NCBI RefSeq assembly: GCF_023343835.1 | Contig: NC_064444.1 | Coordinates: forward strand, 9,911,219 to 9,975,218 | Direction: 5' to 3' | Origin: Lagopus muta | Lineage: Eukaryota > Chordata > Aves > Galliformes > Phasianidae | DNA length: 64,000 nucleotides | In this document: one piece after another, positions 1 through 23,600 of the stretch | How the letters are laid out: each line of letters starts with the position of its first letter | How positions within the stretch are numbered: position 1 is the first letter of the stretch | Made by a program: the position numbers and the translations under genes | The notes under the pieces: model-generated | The model's input: only the letters and a program-made list of their open reading frames with translations | The model's database searches: none | Told to the model about the DNA's origin: nothing

Positions 1-2500
1 TATTTGAGAGAACTTTAAATTCTGATTTTGAAACTAATGAAGAATCCTCATGGCAATAAAAAACATCTACGTACTGAGATGATTAAAACCCTTCTAAATT
101 ATTCAAATAATTACTGAATCAGACGACTTCTTGTGGCTTATCTTCAGTTACACCTGCTCTGAAAGATGTTGTTTACCTCCCTGTATGAGGGGAAAAAAAA
201 AAAAGGAAAAAATACAACAGATCTGGAAGACGTTTTTATCCACCTCATTATAGTGATTTGTCTGAATAACTACTGAAGTAGATCTACTACCATTAGCAAA
301 CCTGAAGACTTTTCCAACAGCCTCATTCCTTTTCCTACTTTGTCACAGGTGCCCAAACAAATATACTGTGAGCAAAAACAAAGGGGGAAAAATATTTATT
401 TCAAAAAAATATATATACTATGGGCAATAAAAACAACACACTCATCTAATCTTTCCTATTTACATAATAGTATGACAGTCAGTGGGCAGCTAAGGTCCAA
501 CAATCCACTCTTACTCCCCCAGCTCAACAAAGCAGGGCAAGAAAATATAAAAAAACACACTGATGGGTTGAAATAAGGTGGAGTTTTATGAAAGGGGAAA
601 AAAAATGCAAAGGCTGCATATGGAAACAAAGAGAAGCAAGTTATTCTCTGCTTCCCATCAGCAAGCAATGTTTTGCCAATGTTTAGTTACTTCTTAGGAA
701 GCAAGGCCTCAAAAAGCACAGCAGTTTCTCAGGAAGACAAATAACTGTCTAACAAGAGGACCCCCCAGTTCCCAGTTGTAATTGCTGAGTAGAATACCAA
801 ATAAGTGTTGGATATCCCTCTGTTTTGGTTGGCTGTCCTGGCTGTGTCCTCACTGCATCTCCTGCCCACCCCAACCTCCATGCTGCACTGCTCAGCACTA
901 GCCATAACGCTGCTGTGACATCAAAACTGTTCCAGCTACAAGTCAAAGCACAGCAATGTATGGCCAGCCAGTACAACTGACTGCCACAAAACACAAGGAA
1001 CTTGAAACCATGAGCATGACCTGCTTGACACAACTATTCAGAAAAATTGTTTTCTTACATTCCACTAAAACATACCTGGAATTTCTCGGGAGAAAAACGA
1101 AATGCACTTAAGATCAACAGAAGTGAGATAACTTCTTAGAGCACATCTGTTAACAGCAGGAGTCAAAGAAGAGCAAGTGCAAGTAAACACACTATTCCTC
1201 TGATAAAAACGAAGTAACCTGTTAGGCAGCAAGGTAAGAATGGAAAGTATCTATTCTGAGATACCACTAAGCTATAAGTAAAACCTCCAAGTTAGAACAG
1301 TCATTACCATTCATTTAAGAACTGCCAGTCCAAAAAAGAATACGTGCAGTACTGCAAGCAATAAATACCAGCCCCAACAAACATTAACCTTTATTATTAG
1401 TGATAATGGTAATAAAAGCTAAATGTATATGCTGTTTTCTTGCTGTTTCCTGAATTCAAGTTGAAAATTACTTCTTATGATATGATTAGCAAACAGTATT
1501 TGAAAAGGTTCAAACTACACTGACAGGACTAGTCCACAGAGTGCTTCATTCTGAAGTCCCTTGAAATTTGAACTCCTTGATCTCTACATAGATATACAGT
1601 TGAGAGGGAAAGAGTCTTCCCCCATTGCTGTAGAATGTAATTCCTCCTGTCCATGAAGGAAAAAAGAAAAAAATCTGTGTAATTCTTGAACTCAGTGTTG
1701 TGTTTTGTTGCTGTTTTAATTTTAAATGGTTCAGAAAAGGATTGCTGATAAAAGTCCTTTAACAGCTCTATACCATCCGAAGATTAACCCTTAAAATAAA
1801 AATAGATAACAAATGAATATACTCCATTTTTATAAGGAAACAGGCTAACTCAAATCAAGCCACTCGCAGAAATTTAACACGTCCATTCAATAAATGAGAA
1901 CTTTCCAAATGCTTACTCAATACTGATTCAATAAATTGATTGCTCGGTGAAAAATTAATAGATATTCAATGTTGCCTGTACTGTATCTGAACAAACAAAA
2001 TAAAGGCTAAGTGTGATGCAGAAAAAAATCTGAGAACATCGAGGGATGCAGAACATCTACCTGCATGTAAAATTCAAAGATTACTCACTCTAAATACACT
2101 GCAGAACACAGGAATACGTTATATAATATTCAATACAAAGCTAGGTATATACAATTGATAGATGTAGAAACATCAGTGTATCACAATAACGAAGATAAAA
2201 ACTTAAGTCTTTATAAAAGATGCAGAAAAAGGAGTAAATTGTTGATGCCTGACTTTTCATCCACTTAAAGTAAGATTCTGACTTTAATATTCTTTATTCT
2301 CTGTTGGTAAAACAAATAAAAACAGCACACAACTCTGCTGTTCAGATGGTAACTTCTGAACAAGTTGGTTACAATGAAAAAGCTTGTCCTGAAGTTTAAC
2401 CCTGCTTTTAATTCTTACCAAAATAAAGTGGGCAAATAAAATTGATAGCTGCAAAAATGCAGCTACAGCTTTGATTTCAGTACTGATATTATTTTGCAAT
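1..2500. other. Intergenic, no gene recognised
   Basis: I see no coding exon that I recognise. Short open frames here lack splice context or similarity to a known protein. A canonical AATAAA lies at 55-60 on the + strand. By human synteny the next gene to the left of SLC7A9 should be CEP89, on the + strand here, so this signal could be the end of its 3' UTR. That is inference from gene order only. Confidence 0.5.
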
Positions 2501-2504
2501 TCCA

Positions 2505-3405
2505 TCCTCATCAGTGAACTAGATGAAGGGACAGAGTACACCCTCAGCTAGTTTGCTGATAATGTGAAACTTTGAGGAGTGGCTGACATACCAGAAGGCA
2601 CTGTTGCCATTCAGTGTGACCTGGACAGGCTGGACAGCTGGGCAAAGGAATCAGATGAGGTTCATCAATGGTAAGTGCAGCATCCTACACCTAGGGAGGA
2701 GTAACTATGTGCAACAGTACAATTTAGGAGCTGACCTGTTGGAGAGGAGCTCTCCAGAGAAGGGCCTGGATGCCCTGGTGCGCAACAGACTGGCCAGGAG
2801 CCAGCAGTGTACCCTTGTGGCCAAGAAAGCTAGTGGTATTCTGGGATACATTCAAAAGAACCAGCAAGATGACAGATGTGATCCTCCCCTTCTGCTCTGC
2901 CCTGCTGAGGCCACATCCAGAGTATGGTGTCCAGTTCTGGGCTCCTCTGTTTAAGAAGTGCACAGAACTTCTATAGAGAGCCCAGCAAAAGGCCACAAAG
3001 ATGACTGGGGCCTGAAGCAACTCCCTTGTGAGGGAAGATTGAAAGACCAGAGTCTGTTCAGTATGGAGAAGATGAAGAGGTGATCTTCTTAATGCTTATG
3101 AATATTTAAAAGACAGACGTTGAGTGGATGGGGCCCAGGTTCTTTTCAGCTGTGTTTAGCAGCAAGGCAAGGGGCAATGGGAACAAACTCGAACACATAT
3201 ATACACGAGGGATAATCTCTTCACTTTGAGGGTTACGCAGTACTGGAACAGGCTGCCCAGAGAGGTTGTGGAGTATCTGGAGATACTAAAAAAAATGCAC
3301 TAGGACTCTTTCCTGTGCAACCTCCTCCGGGTAACTTGCTTTAGCAGATGGGTTAGACTCAATGATCTCCAGAGCCTCCTTCCAACTCCTATGATTCTGC
3401 GATTC
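2505..3405 (+). mobile_element. CR1 LINE fragment, 3' part
   Basis: A 5'-truncated CR1 non-LTR retrotransposon in + orientation. The left part matches the end of the CR1 reverse-transcriptase ORF, including the stretch encoding a track like SALLRPHPEYGVQFWAPL near 2,920. The middle carries the CR1 phrase GGAACAGGCTGCCCAGAGAG near 3,245. The right end has the family's 3' terminus (GATCTCCAGAG..TTCCAACTCC, then ATGATTCTG near 3,390). It is well diverged, so old. The left edge is approximate and no target-site duplication was identified, as is usual for CR1. Confidence 0.9.
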
Positions 3406-5513
3406 AGTCTCAGAAAAATGGATGCTGCACAGACCGGCTCTACCATAACAAAACATGATAGACATAAACCAATATAGGGTTGTCTCACATTTTCTTCAGT
3501 CTATTTTTTTAATCACAGATTCATATTAACATTACAAAAGCCAGGAATTTCTGTTGATCAAGACTACATGCTTAAACAGAATAATAAAAGGGGAAAAAAA
3601 AAAAAAAAAAAAGGCTGTCAACATGCCAGCATACAGCTGGGACAGAATGCTAAAGTTTGCTTCTCTCATTCCACGTCATGATTAGTTTTTGTGTTAGCAA
3701 CATACAGACAACCTCAACTCTTGACTAGTTTTGATATCTAGATCCACAACGTGGACTTATTTCCAATCCTGTACTACTATTTTTCTTGAGGCATTGCCGT
3801 AACAGTAAGTCTTAAAATGTATTAATCACATTGAAGTCTGTTAGTTTAACAGTAGAAATAAAAAAGTTGGTTCACATTAGACTTAATTAGAACTTACAGC
3901 TTGCATTACTAAAAATGATGTGAAACATACTTACAGGTTTTTTTGCTAGTAGTTTTGGGATGACTACCACGAATGAAGCTACCTTGTTTCAGCAGACAGT
4001 ATTAGCAACGTTTTCCTGGATATATAGTTGTACAGAAATTGAGACAGGCTTTCTACCCCTAAAGCAAGATTTTTAAACATCTACAAAAATGAAAACTTGA
4101 AATGCAGATGAAAGGAACACAAGGTGCCCACTCAGCTGTCTTCAGGTTAATGAAAAACAAATGAGAGATTTCTGCTCACACTTTTCCATCTCCTCAAGAT
4201 GAAACAAGCTGTTTGTATGGGATGCACTTAACATCTGGACAGCTGCTTTTAAACATATCCACACTACAACAATTACTTCAAGTTTATCTTCCACAGTTTC
4301 TAAAGCAGAAATATCATGACATGAAATTAAAATCCACCCAAATTATGATTTCCTCTCACTATATAATAAAACGCTTAGGTACTGGACAAACATTCTTACC
4401 AAAAGGAAAAAAAAACCTTTTTGTTTTAAAGATAAACTAATTGGACTATTGGTTTACCTGTGGTTCCCATCTCAAAGCTTCTTGTCTGAGAACAGGTTTA
4501 ATGATTACCTTTTATAACCTCTGTACTTAAGCTGCTGTTGCTTCTGCATATTCTAGTTTCTGTGTTGCTCTCTAACTGGCTGGTAAATCTAACGGGAGAA
4601 AAGAGAAACACTATACAGAGCTCCCTGGATCCCTGAATTACACCAAGGAAATACAAATAAGGTAAGTGACAGTATGAATTACTAGAAGATGACAACATAT
4701 TCTAGACAAAAAACTTTAAAGAGAAACATTGGGCACAAAGCTGTAAGAGTTCAGTGACCCAAGCCCTGCATTCCTTACATGGGCAGTTTTCCATTATAGC
4801 TTGAATCTTAAGTTGGATTACGTTGATTTTTAAAATCTTTAAGTCATAAACCAGGTTTCTCTATAACAGAAACATTTCTGAAGACCAACAGTACCGAGAT
4901 GGATATTCCATCAATTTAAAAGGCTACAACAGAAGCCAATTAGTGGATATCAGCTGAATTGTCTGAACATGAAGCATACCTGAATTATTGTCTCTTCAGC
5001 TGCCAAACAATCTTCAAGGTTCAGGTTCTAACAACTACAGGTGGAGAGTCTAAGGAGAGAGAAGACTGAATCAACAGCGGGAATCGGAACTGATCTATTT
5101 TAACCTCCATTTCCATCACTACTTCAGGTTGGATTTTATTCTAATACTGTGTGAAACAAACAAAATTCCCAAGAAAATACTACATTCACAAGTCTAAAAT
5201 TAATGTTTTTGAAGTCAAATTGTTTACAGTCTAATTCTAAACAGAATATAATGTTCAGTAGAAGACATTCACCCTAAGTCAACACAGAGAACAGCAACAC
5301 TTTCTGAAGCAAAGAGCTGCTATTTAGTCACAGGAAATGACACCTGGTCTAACATACTTGCATCTCCAAGAAATCAGCAAAAGGCCGAATTTAACAAAGA
5401 TCAGGAATTGTCTCTTCAGCTGGCTTCTAGGTGAAAGATTAAATCAACCTGGTCTCCTAGAGGCATTCAAAAGAGAGAGACTACATTGTTTTTTTGTCCT
5501 TTAATTTATCCAG
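3406..5513. other. Upstream of SLC7A9; no coding exon seen
   Basis: About 2.1 kb without a recognised gene. It holds an A-run at 3594-3612 and a 16-bp exact repeat (ATTGTCTCTTCAGCTG) at 4987-5002 and 5407-5422. The promoter and any non-coding first exon of SLC7A9 should lie here or further left. I could not place them, and there is no CpG island. Confidence 0.5.
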
Positions 5514-5534
5514 ATATTTCAACAAGTAAATCAA

Positions 5535-16458
<10,924 letters not shown>

Positions 16459-16616
16459 AATATTTTGTGTGAGATGACGTGTTTTTAAGTGCTACATCAG
16501 TTGAAGGAGATTCCATCCAGTTTGGGGCACACTTAAACTTTCTGAATTGCTACGTTCATACTAGTGGGCAGCATTTTTGCAACGCTACTTAGTATGTGAA
16601 GTAGATTAAATTTAAG

Positions 16617-16622
16617 AATAAA
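16617..16622 (+). terminator. SLC7A9: SLC7A9 poly(A) signal
   Basis: A canonical AATAAA 159 nt past the SLC7A9 stop codon, giving a short 3' UTR of roughly 180 nt. The AATAAA-like string overlapping the stop itself is too early to be the main signal. Confidence 0.6.
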
Positions 16623-16639
16623 AGATTTCTAAGCCAAAT

Positions 16640-19270
16640 TAGTACACAGCAAAGCTTTTTTCATTGTTTGCCAACACATTAAGCTTGTCTTTCTCTTCTG
16701 CACTAGTATCACTTAAAATAAGGACTTCTCAATTAAAAAGACGGTAAAACTTACCTGTAGCATTTGGTCAGAACCCCTCTCTTCTTCCTGCTGAAAGAAC
16801 AGATAAGTACAGACAACAGCTCATGTGCAGCAACAGCTACAAGACATACAAAAACAGGAGAGACAAAAGCCAGACTACCTTTAGTTTCTCAGACCAGTGT
16901 TTACTGATCACCAAAAAGTTGAAGACTGAGGAAGACATCAATTAAGACTTAATTTCTCAGGAGAGTTTTCTCCTATGCCATCTAAGGAATAGAACACCAA
17001 ATAAATGCAACAGAAGCTATCCCTCAGCATGAACGTGACTTGACTTAATAGGACTAACTTCACCATTCTCGAAATGCTCCCTTTGGTAGCTGCCAAAGAT
17101 GAAATTGAAAAAATAGATACCACATCTATATATGTGAGTATGCAGCTTTCAGCTTCTCTGGTCAAGAAACAGATGGGTTTTTGGTTAATCTCCTTTACTT
17201 ACTATATACCCTCACAGTAAATAGATAAAGAATTTTCTCAAGTAATTTGTCAATATTTTTAAGTGATTACTGTAAGAAAGACGGTTCAAAATACTGAAAG
17301 GTAAGTCCTCAACTTTTAAGTACACTATTTTAAATAAATAACACAACAATGCTAAACAAATGGCTTAATGACAGAAGTTCATACTAATGATAACCTAGTG
17401 AATTCAACTAAGGAAGCTTTTTCTATCATACAGAAGCTACAAAGAAATGAACAAAAATCTTATATTCCTGCATATCTCAGTTTGCATCTACCTGCATGGA
17501 TGAACAACTCCAAAAGTACATATAATGCAATGAGTAACTTGGAGGAGACTTTGTGGTCATGAAAATATCTCTACATGCAGTCAGGGCAGAACAAACACAA
17601 AAAAAGCTCAAAAATGACCAAGAAAAGCAATGGGTAGCAAAATAAAATTCTCATTCCATTACATATGAAACATATACCAAATACTGTGTTTTGTCCTACT
17701 CACACTGCTACTACTGCCTCTCTTAGTTGAGGAAAATATGACTTCAAATGAAAGAACTATAAAGTTTAGAGAAGAATCAAAAATACTTTTTTTTTTTTAA
17801 ATAATGAATGACTCCATCCACTATCATTTTCAAGGCTAAAAAACATACCTGATTGGGGGCTGGAGAGGAAAATGACAACAGAAGCCTTGTGTCTTACTTT
17901 ACAAGGAAGTGGGAAAAGCAAGGTATTTGTTATTATTGCATCTTGATGGTACAGGACATCAAGACAACAGAGCAGGGATGGCATCAAAACACAGAAGTAT
18001 TTAATACTACTGAGTTCCTCAGTGCAGGAGAAACATTAGGAATTGACAGCTCAAGAAACAGCAAGTTCAGAGAGAACCTCATCCTCATGAAAATCCTGAT
18101 CAGAAATTGCTAGAGGCCAAAATAACATTTCTGGAAATTAATGCTATATTCTTTACATTGTTCTTCATGTACTGGCTCTTGGAACCTATTAAGAATGCAG
18201 GGCTAAGAGACAGCTTCTGCTTTTACCTGAAGTAGGGTGCCCCACTTTTCAAACAAAGGTTAGATATTATTTACTATGCCTATTAAATAACCATCATATA
18301 CTGTATTTAGATATCAGACAAGTCAGACAACATGCACAAAGAAGGAAAACCTCCTGCCTCATCACTATTTCAGTCATTTGACAGTCTCCTCTTCCCATTA
18401 CAATGCAGTGCAAGATCAAAAATACAGATGCATCAGTTACTAAGTAACTACATTTGAAACTACTGCAGCTTTGCCAGTATCTATTCTGAAGACAGGCAAA
18501 GCTTATAAACTAAGCTCAACTGTAATCAGATTCCCAATGGTATTACAATTTTTTAGACTATGTGTTTCTTAATATTTAAGTGCTGCTACCACAACTTATT
18601 GACACACCAGCTTTCCACTCACATCAGAAGTACTGTTAAATATTCAGAAATCTTATGATATACAATATACAAATTCTACAAAAATTGTTAGCATATTAAA
18701 AAAAAAAAATAAAAAAAATCAGTCCCAAAGATATTACCAAGGGCACGCTGAAGTTTCTCAAATTTCCAAATAGCAAGTAAATTCTTCCTCATTAAAAAAG
18801 CAACAAAAGTTAGATTCTCAAAATAAATCTGTAAAATTTCTATCCTAAACCATCATATAGTTCCACTGGAGAAACAAGCATGTTTTGAAGACCTACAGAT
18901 GAAAACAGATGTAATAATATAACAGCTGTTCATAATACATGAAACTAGTTCATCACTGTGAGATTTTATTTTATTTTTTTAAATGTGTACAAATGTAACA
19001 GTGAAAAGCTGTTTACTGAAAGATTACATATAGAAGTGCAAAGCCTTTGGGATAGGCAGACAAGATTCCACAGACGAGATGAGTTGCAGAAGTGACAGGA
19101 TATGAAATAAGAAAAAGAATTCGGGAAAAGTGGAAACATGAAATTGAAAATAAACACTGAATATTCTATCATGGCACCAATTCCACTGATGTTGTACAGT
19201 AGTTACTATAGTTACCAAACAGAATCGTATTTTATAACAAGTCAAAGTATTTGCAGTCAAAGGAAGATTG
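16640..19270. other. Gap between converging SLC7A9 and TDRD12 3' ends
   Basis: About 2.6 kb, AT-rich, with no recognised protein. Several donor-like sites occur on the minus strand. Only one pairs with a good acceptor (16755-16790, listed separately). A-rich and T-rich runs occur at 17789-17800 and 18695-18720. Confidence 0.55.
16755..16790 (-). other. Candidate 36-nt micro-exon on the minus strand
   Basis: Reading leftward, a pyrimidine-rich tract ends in TTCTTTCAG, then come 36 nt, then the ideal donor CAG|GTAAGT. The 36 nt are open in one frame (QEEERGSDQMLQ). It lies 3 kb beyond the TDRD12 stop codon. It could be an alternative TDRD12 terminal exon, a non-coding RNA exon or chance. Joined to TDRD12 exon 20101-20167 in phase, it would reach a stop after seven residues. 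No transcript evidence is available. Confidence 0.25.
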
Positions 19271-19279
19271 CCATCTGAA

Positions 19280-19285
19280 TTTATT
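19280..19285 (-). terminator. TDRD12: Likely TDRD12 poly(A) signal
   Basis: AATAAA on the minus strand, about 425 nt past the TDRD12 stop at 19709-19711. An AAATAAAATAAA stretch near 18965-18977 is a weaker, more distal alternative. Confidence 0.5.
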
Positions 19286-19708
19286 TATGCAGAGCTGACA
19301 AACAGGCAGTTACAAAGCTGATGCTGTACACACATGGAGGCTCGTGGTAGAAACAATCAACCGGTCATCAGAACTTATTAAACCACAAAAAATTATCTAC
19401 TGCTACCACAGCAAACTCAGAAAGGTAAATTAGAAGCTCTTCAACGTAAACACATGTACATATTTGCACAAAATCATTAAAGCCAGAAGTTCTGAAGTAA
19501 AGACACTGGAATACATATATATGAAGTTATCATGTAGAGTGTTTCTCCAGATGCTTAGAACCCAAGTAAGGTCTTTGCTTACCATCATCCTCCTAAAATT
19601 AAAGACAATTCTGCAATCTATACATTTAGTTCCATCAATTTTGGGAGTGCAACAGATACTACTTTACAATATTAACCTTAACAGAAACAAAAAACAGACA
19701 TTTCCCAA

Positions 19709-20615
19709 TTACTCATCACTTTCTGCACCACTGTCTTCTGAAAAGTCAACCAGTTCTTCTGTCACTGCAGCAGTGCAATGCAGCTTTTTAGTACCTAGAA
19801 GTAATTAACAAAGTATAATACTCATAAAGCAAGACAAACTAAGAGCTTCAAAACAAATATAAGAAGCCCTTCTGGCTACAGACTAGACAAAAACACTACA
19901 AGACACTGGACTAAAATGCTTTCTTTCTATGCTACTCTGACAGAAAAAAACCACTGTCTGTGGTTTGCTAGTAGAGGCTCTCTCGAGTCGAACAAGAGTT
20001 ATGTATATGAAATAACTCAGTATTTTAAATAAAATGCAGGTAACAAATCTGGATGCAAATTATTTCATGCACGATAAGAACTTATTTGTTCATTCCTTAC
20101 CAACTGGAAAAGGGCTTTTGTCTTCATCATCTTCCCAGTATTCAAAGTCAAAAGACACATGAGGATTCTGTTAACAAAAAGAAGTCTGAAATATCTGAAT
20201 TTAAAAACAGATAGCATGTTGGGAACATTCAGTGATTCTCAAGTTAATTTCCACTTCACCTTGTTCTTTAGTAACTTGCACCATGCTCCTTTCTTCTCTT
20301 TTCTGAGGACAATAATAGCCTCTTTATCCTTAATCACACACGCAGACTTTTCTGTAAGTATACACTGATACAGTTCCATATCGGCCAAGTAAAATCTGCC
20401 TTCTGAGCAGGCACTATATTATAAAAAGAGGAATTAAAAATATTAAATGCAAGCCAACAGCTGAACTTTGTGTTTATTAAACTTAGATTTCTTAAACTTA
20501 CCTGAAAATTACCTTTTCCTTAGAGAATTCACATTTGTAGTCAGCTATCCTTGCTATTCGAACCTTCACTGTAACAGCCTCTTCATTTTCAAACCATTTT
20601 ATTTTTGGATAGAAA
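19709..20615 (-). CDS. TDRD12: TDRD12 exons 25-28: CS-like domain and acidic tail
   Basis: Residues 1041-1180. [20 protein letters not shown] opens a CS (p23/alpha-crystallin-like) beta-sandwich, followed by [38 protein letters not shown] and [17 protein letters not shown]. The last exon is acidic and ends GAESDE. Some human isoforms stop before this region, so the bird gene encodes the long form. CS domains commonly engage HSP90-type chaperones; that role here is inference. Confidence 0.85.
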
Positions 20616-23600
20616 CTACAATAAAGTTTAATTGGAGTTAGTCCAAAAATAGAAAGTAAGCTGCCTTAACTACAGCCAAGATTCTCACACCAGGATGCCA
20701 ATGAACAGCACCTGTATGCATACTCAAACCCTAACAGACTGACTGAACAATGACAGGAAAGCACGTCAGGATGCCAGCCCAGCCTGTCACAACAGCACTG
20801 CCATCCCAGTCCTTGGAGCAGAACACCTGTTATAGTTCAAGTCAGGAGACATGCTGCATTCCATAGGAATAAACCATACTGCCTCATGTAAGGACAGTAT
20901 GATAGTCTAACCTTGAAACTGCAAATAAACATACACTGTTCTATCTACCAAGGAACAGGGATAAGGGATTTGTTGAAAGAATTAAAATGGGCCATAATTT
21001 CCTGTTGAAGACATTTACATTATTCTGTGTTTTTTCAAAGAATATTAACACAAAGAGAAAGACAAGACCAATTCATCTCATTAAATACCAACATGCAGAG
21101 ACAAGAGTAGCAGCTACAGTTTAAAGCTCAGATAAAATAGTATTTGGTGTAAACATAATCCAACCAATTTCAACCTGTAATACCTATTTACTGCCAAAAT
21201 AATCTCAGTAAGGATAACTGTCCTGTTTAGCAGTTCACAATAAAAGGAAACGTGACTGAATTTTTGTACCATTTCTGCTGATGCAGTGAAGAGTCTTCTG
21301 CTTCCTTAGTTTGAGCAACACCATCTACAAATAAGAAATGCAGGAAGATATCCTATACTTACCTATACAACCAGGTACTTCCAGAATACCCCAGTAACAC
21401 TATAAAATTAATTTGCTAGCAATCAGGTTACAACCATAAGCACAACTCCGGCATTTATGTCAGATGATTCCAACTTAGAAAGAATTCATCAATTTAATAA
21501 TTCAAATGAAATTTCAACTAGAAAAAATTACAGGTGATATTTAAAAAAAAAAAAAAAAAAAAAAAACCCAACAAACCACGTTTTTCAGGTAACAAAGGTC
21601 TTTTCAGTCTTCCAAACATAAGTTTAACAGATCCCTGAAACAACTAATAGTAATATTACTACCAATCACAGCTCAAAACATGGCATTACTGCCACTTAGC
21701 AGGTGGTAAACAAAGCAAAAGTAATCTACAATAGACATTCCAGGACCTTGCAATTTTTTCTTCCTCTTCCCCCCCCCCCCCCCCCCAATCACTCAACCCT
21801 CATCTCTCCAAACTGAGATTTCAACTGAAGTCAGATCATTTTCTGTCCTTTTCTATGGCTAACATCAAGCCATGTGCTTTTAGTCCTCTACTGACTGAAT
21901 ACCAACTCCCTGAATACCAGATTAAAAGGAAAAGCTATCTTCTACCATCCTGAATCTATATAATAAAAGTTAGACTTCTCAGTGAACAATGCTGTAATTC
22001 AGCTTGGATATCCCAGCGGATTTTAATTTCCTCCAATGCTTTGGCCTTTGACAGCAAAATGTTCATCCTCTCCTTTTAACTATTTTTAACTACTTTTAAG
22101 TTCCAGAGCCTAACAATTCTGAGTATTTCAAGGACAATGAATACCCAAAGTAGTAAAACAGCTATATTAACATGGTTCATTCACACAGCATCTTCAGACT
22201 GCTAACTAGACTTACTCTAAAGATTAGCTATGTGGTACTTGTCCTGGGTACTCAGAGAAGTCTGCACTGTTAACTGAAAAGTCTTAACTTGAGAACAAGT
22301 CTAAGAGGTTTTCAGAAAATGATGAGAATGCTTACCACACAGATGACTCCCCATAATCGCTTCAGAAGAATTACAGTTTTCTGAAGAATTTTCCTTTAGG
22401 GACACATCCTGCAGTGCAGACACATTTTCAGGACTAGCTGCATCCTCCTTTATGCTTCTGAATACAGGAAGACATACTTTTAAAATGAAGTGTTTAAAAA
22501 TGTTAACTATCCAAAGGATTCCTAACGAGAGTGGGAAACTCTATTTAAGTTTTTAATTTTAACATATACGGAAAATAGTGCAGAACTTTTAAAACGCACT
22601 TCTACACAAAAACCAACCAAGTTATTGTCTTAATTTTAGCTAGGATTGTTTTCTTCAGCATCCGATATGATGCTGTTTTGGTTCTAGGGCAAAAACGATA
22701 ACACACCAATGTTTAAAACAGCAATTGTACAGGGCCAAGGCCACCTGCCTCAAAGGGCACAAGGAGCTGAGAGGAAACAGAATTCTGACAGCTGACTTAA
22801 AGCAGCCATAGGGATATTCCATACTATACGACATCATGCAGAAGGAGTTATGAAGGGGGTCAAGGGGTGAAAGGAGAGTTCATCTCTCACTCTTCTTTTG
22901 CTTGGGGAGCTAGCACGGCATCTGTTAGGGGCTGGCGAGCAATAGCTTGCGCATCGCTAATCAATATACATTTATAAATACACACACTTAGCATAATTAA
23001 CCTTTTCTTGATCTTAGTAAATAGCTTTATCTCAATCCATGATTTCTACTTTTTTTTTTTTTCCTAAATTCTTTTCCATCCCACTGGGAAGTGGAGGGAA
23101 AAACAAGCAAATGACTGAGTAGTGCTTAGCCACCTGCCAGATTAAACCACAACTATGAATGCCTTTATCGTATGCATTTTAAATGAAAAATCTTGGAATC
23201 CTTGACAGGTCACAGAAAGACGTGCCCTTCCACACTACATCCTTACTCAGTTATGAATTTTTTAAACAGCAATGTGTACTGAGTTAAAACATCACATAAC
23301 CCCACTCATTAAAGAGTAGTGCCCTAATCAGTTAGATGAGAGCAGATATCACAAACAATATCATCTGTTTAAATAAAAATCATACTCTCCAATGAATAAT
23401 GTAAATATCCAGTTACTTTCCTAATAAAACATTAGCCGAAAACAATTTGGAAACACTCACAAAGGCTCCAAATTCTTTGTATGACTTAACTTCACATGCT
23501 CACACAACTTCTGAAGTTGCAATATATGTTCTGGATTATCAGTTCCCAGACCTGTAGACAAAATCTCGGATCGCACACTGTATTCATTGACATACATCTT

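Noticed and set aside
340-576. 78-codon frame after an acceptor-like TTTGTCACAG as a CEP89 exon
   Set aside because: Low-complexity, Lys/Ile-rich translation with no similarity I can recall; no donor in phase.
3839-3853. CTGTTAgttTAACAG palindrome as an HNF1 site for SLC7A9
   Set aside because: HNF1 sites have five bases between GTTA and TAAC; here there are three, and it lies 1.7 kb from the coding exon.
22666-23158. TATGA pair as target-site duplication of the LTR
   Set aside because: The LTR family's start aligns further left (about 22,626), so the left TATGA lies inside the element and the match is chance.
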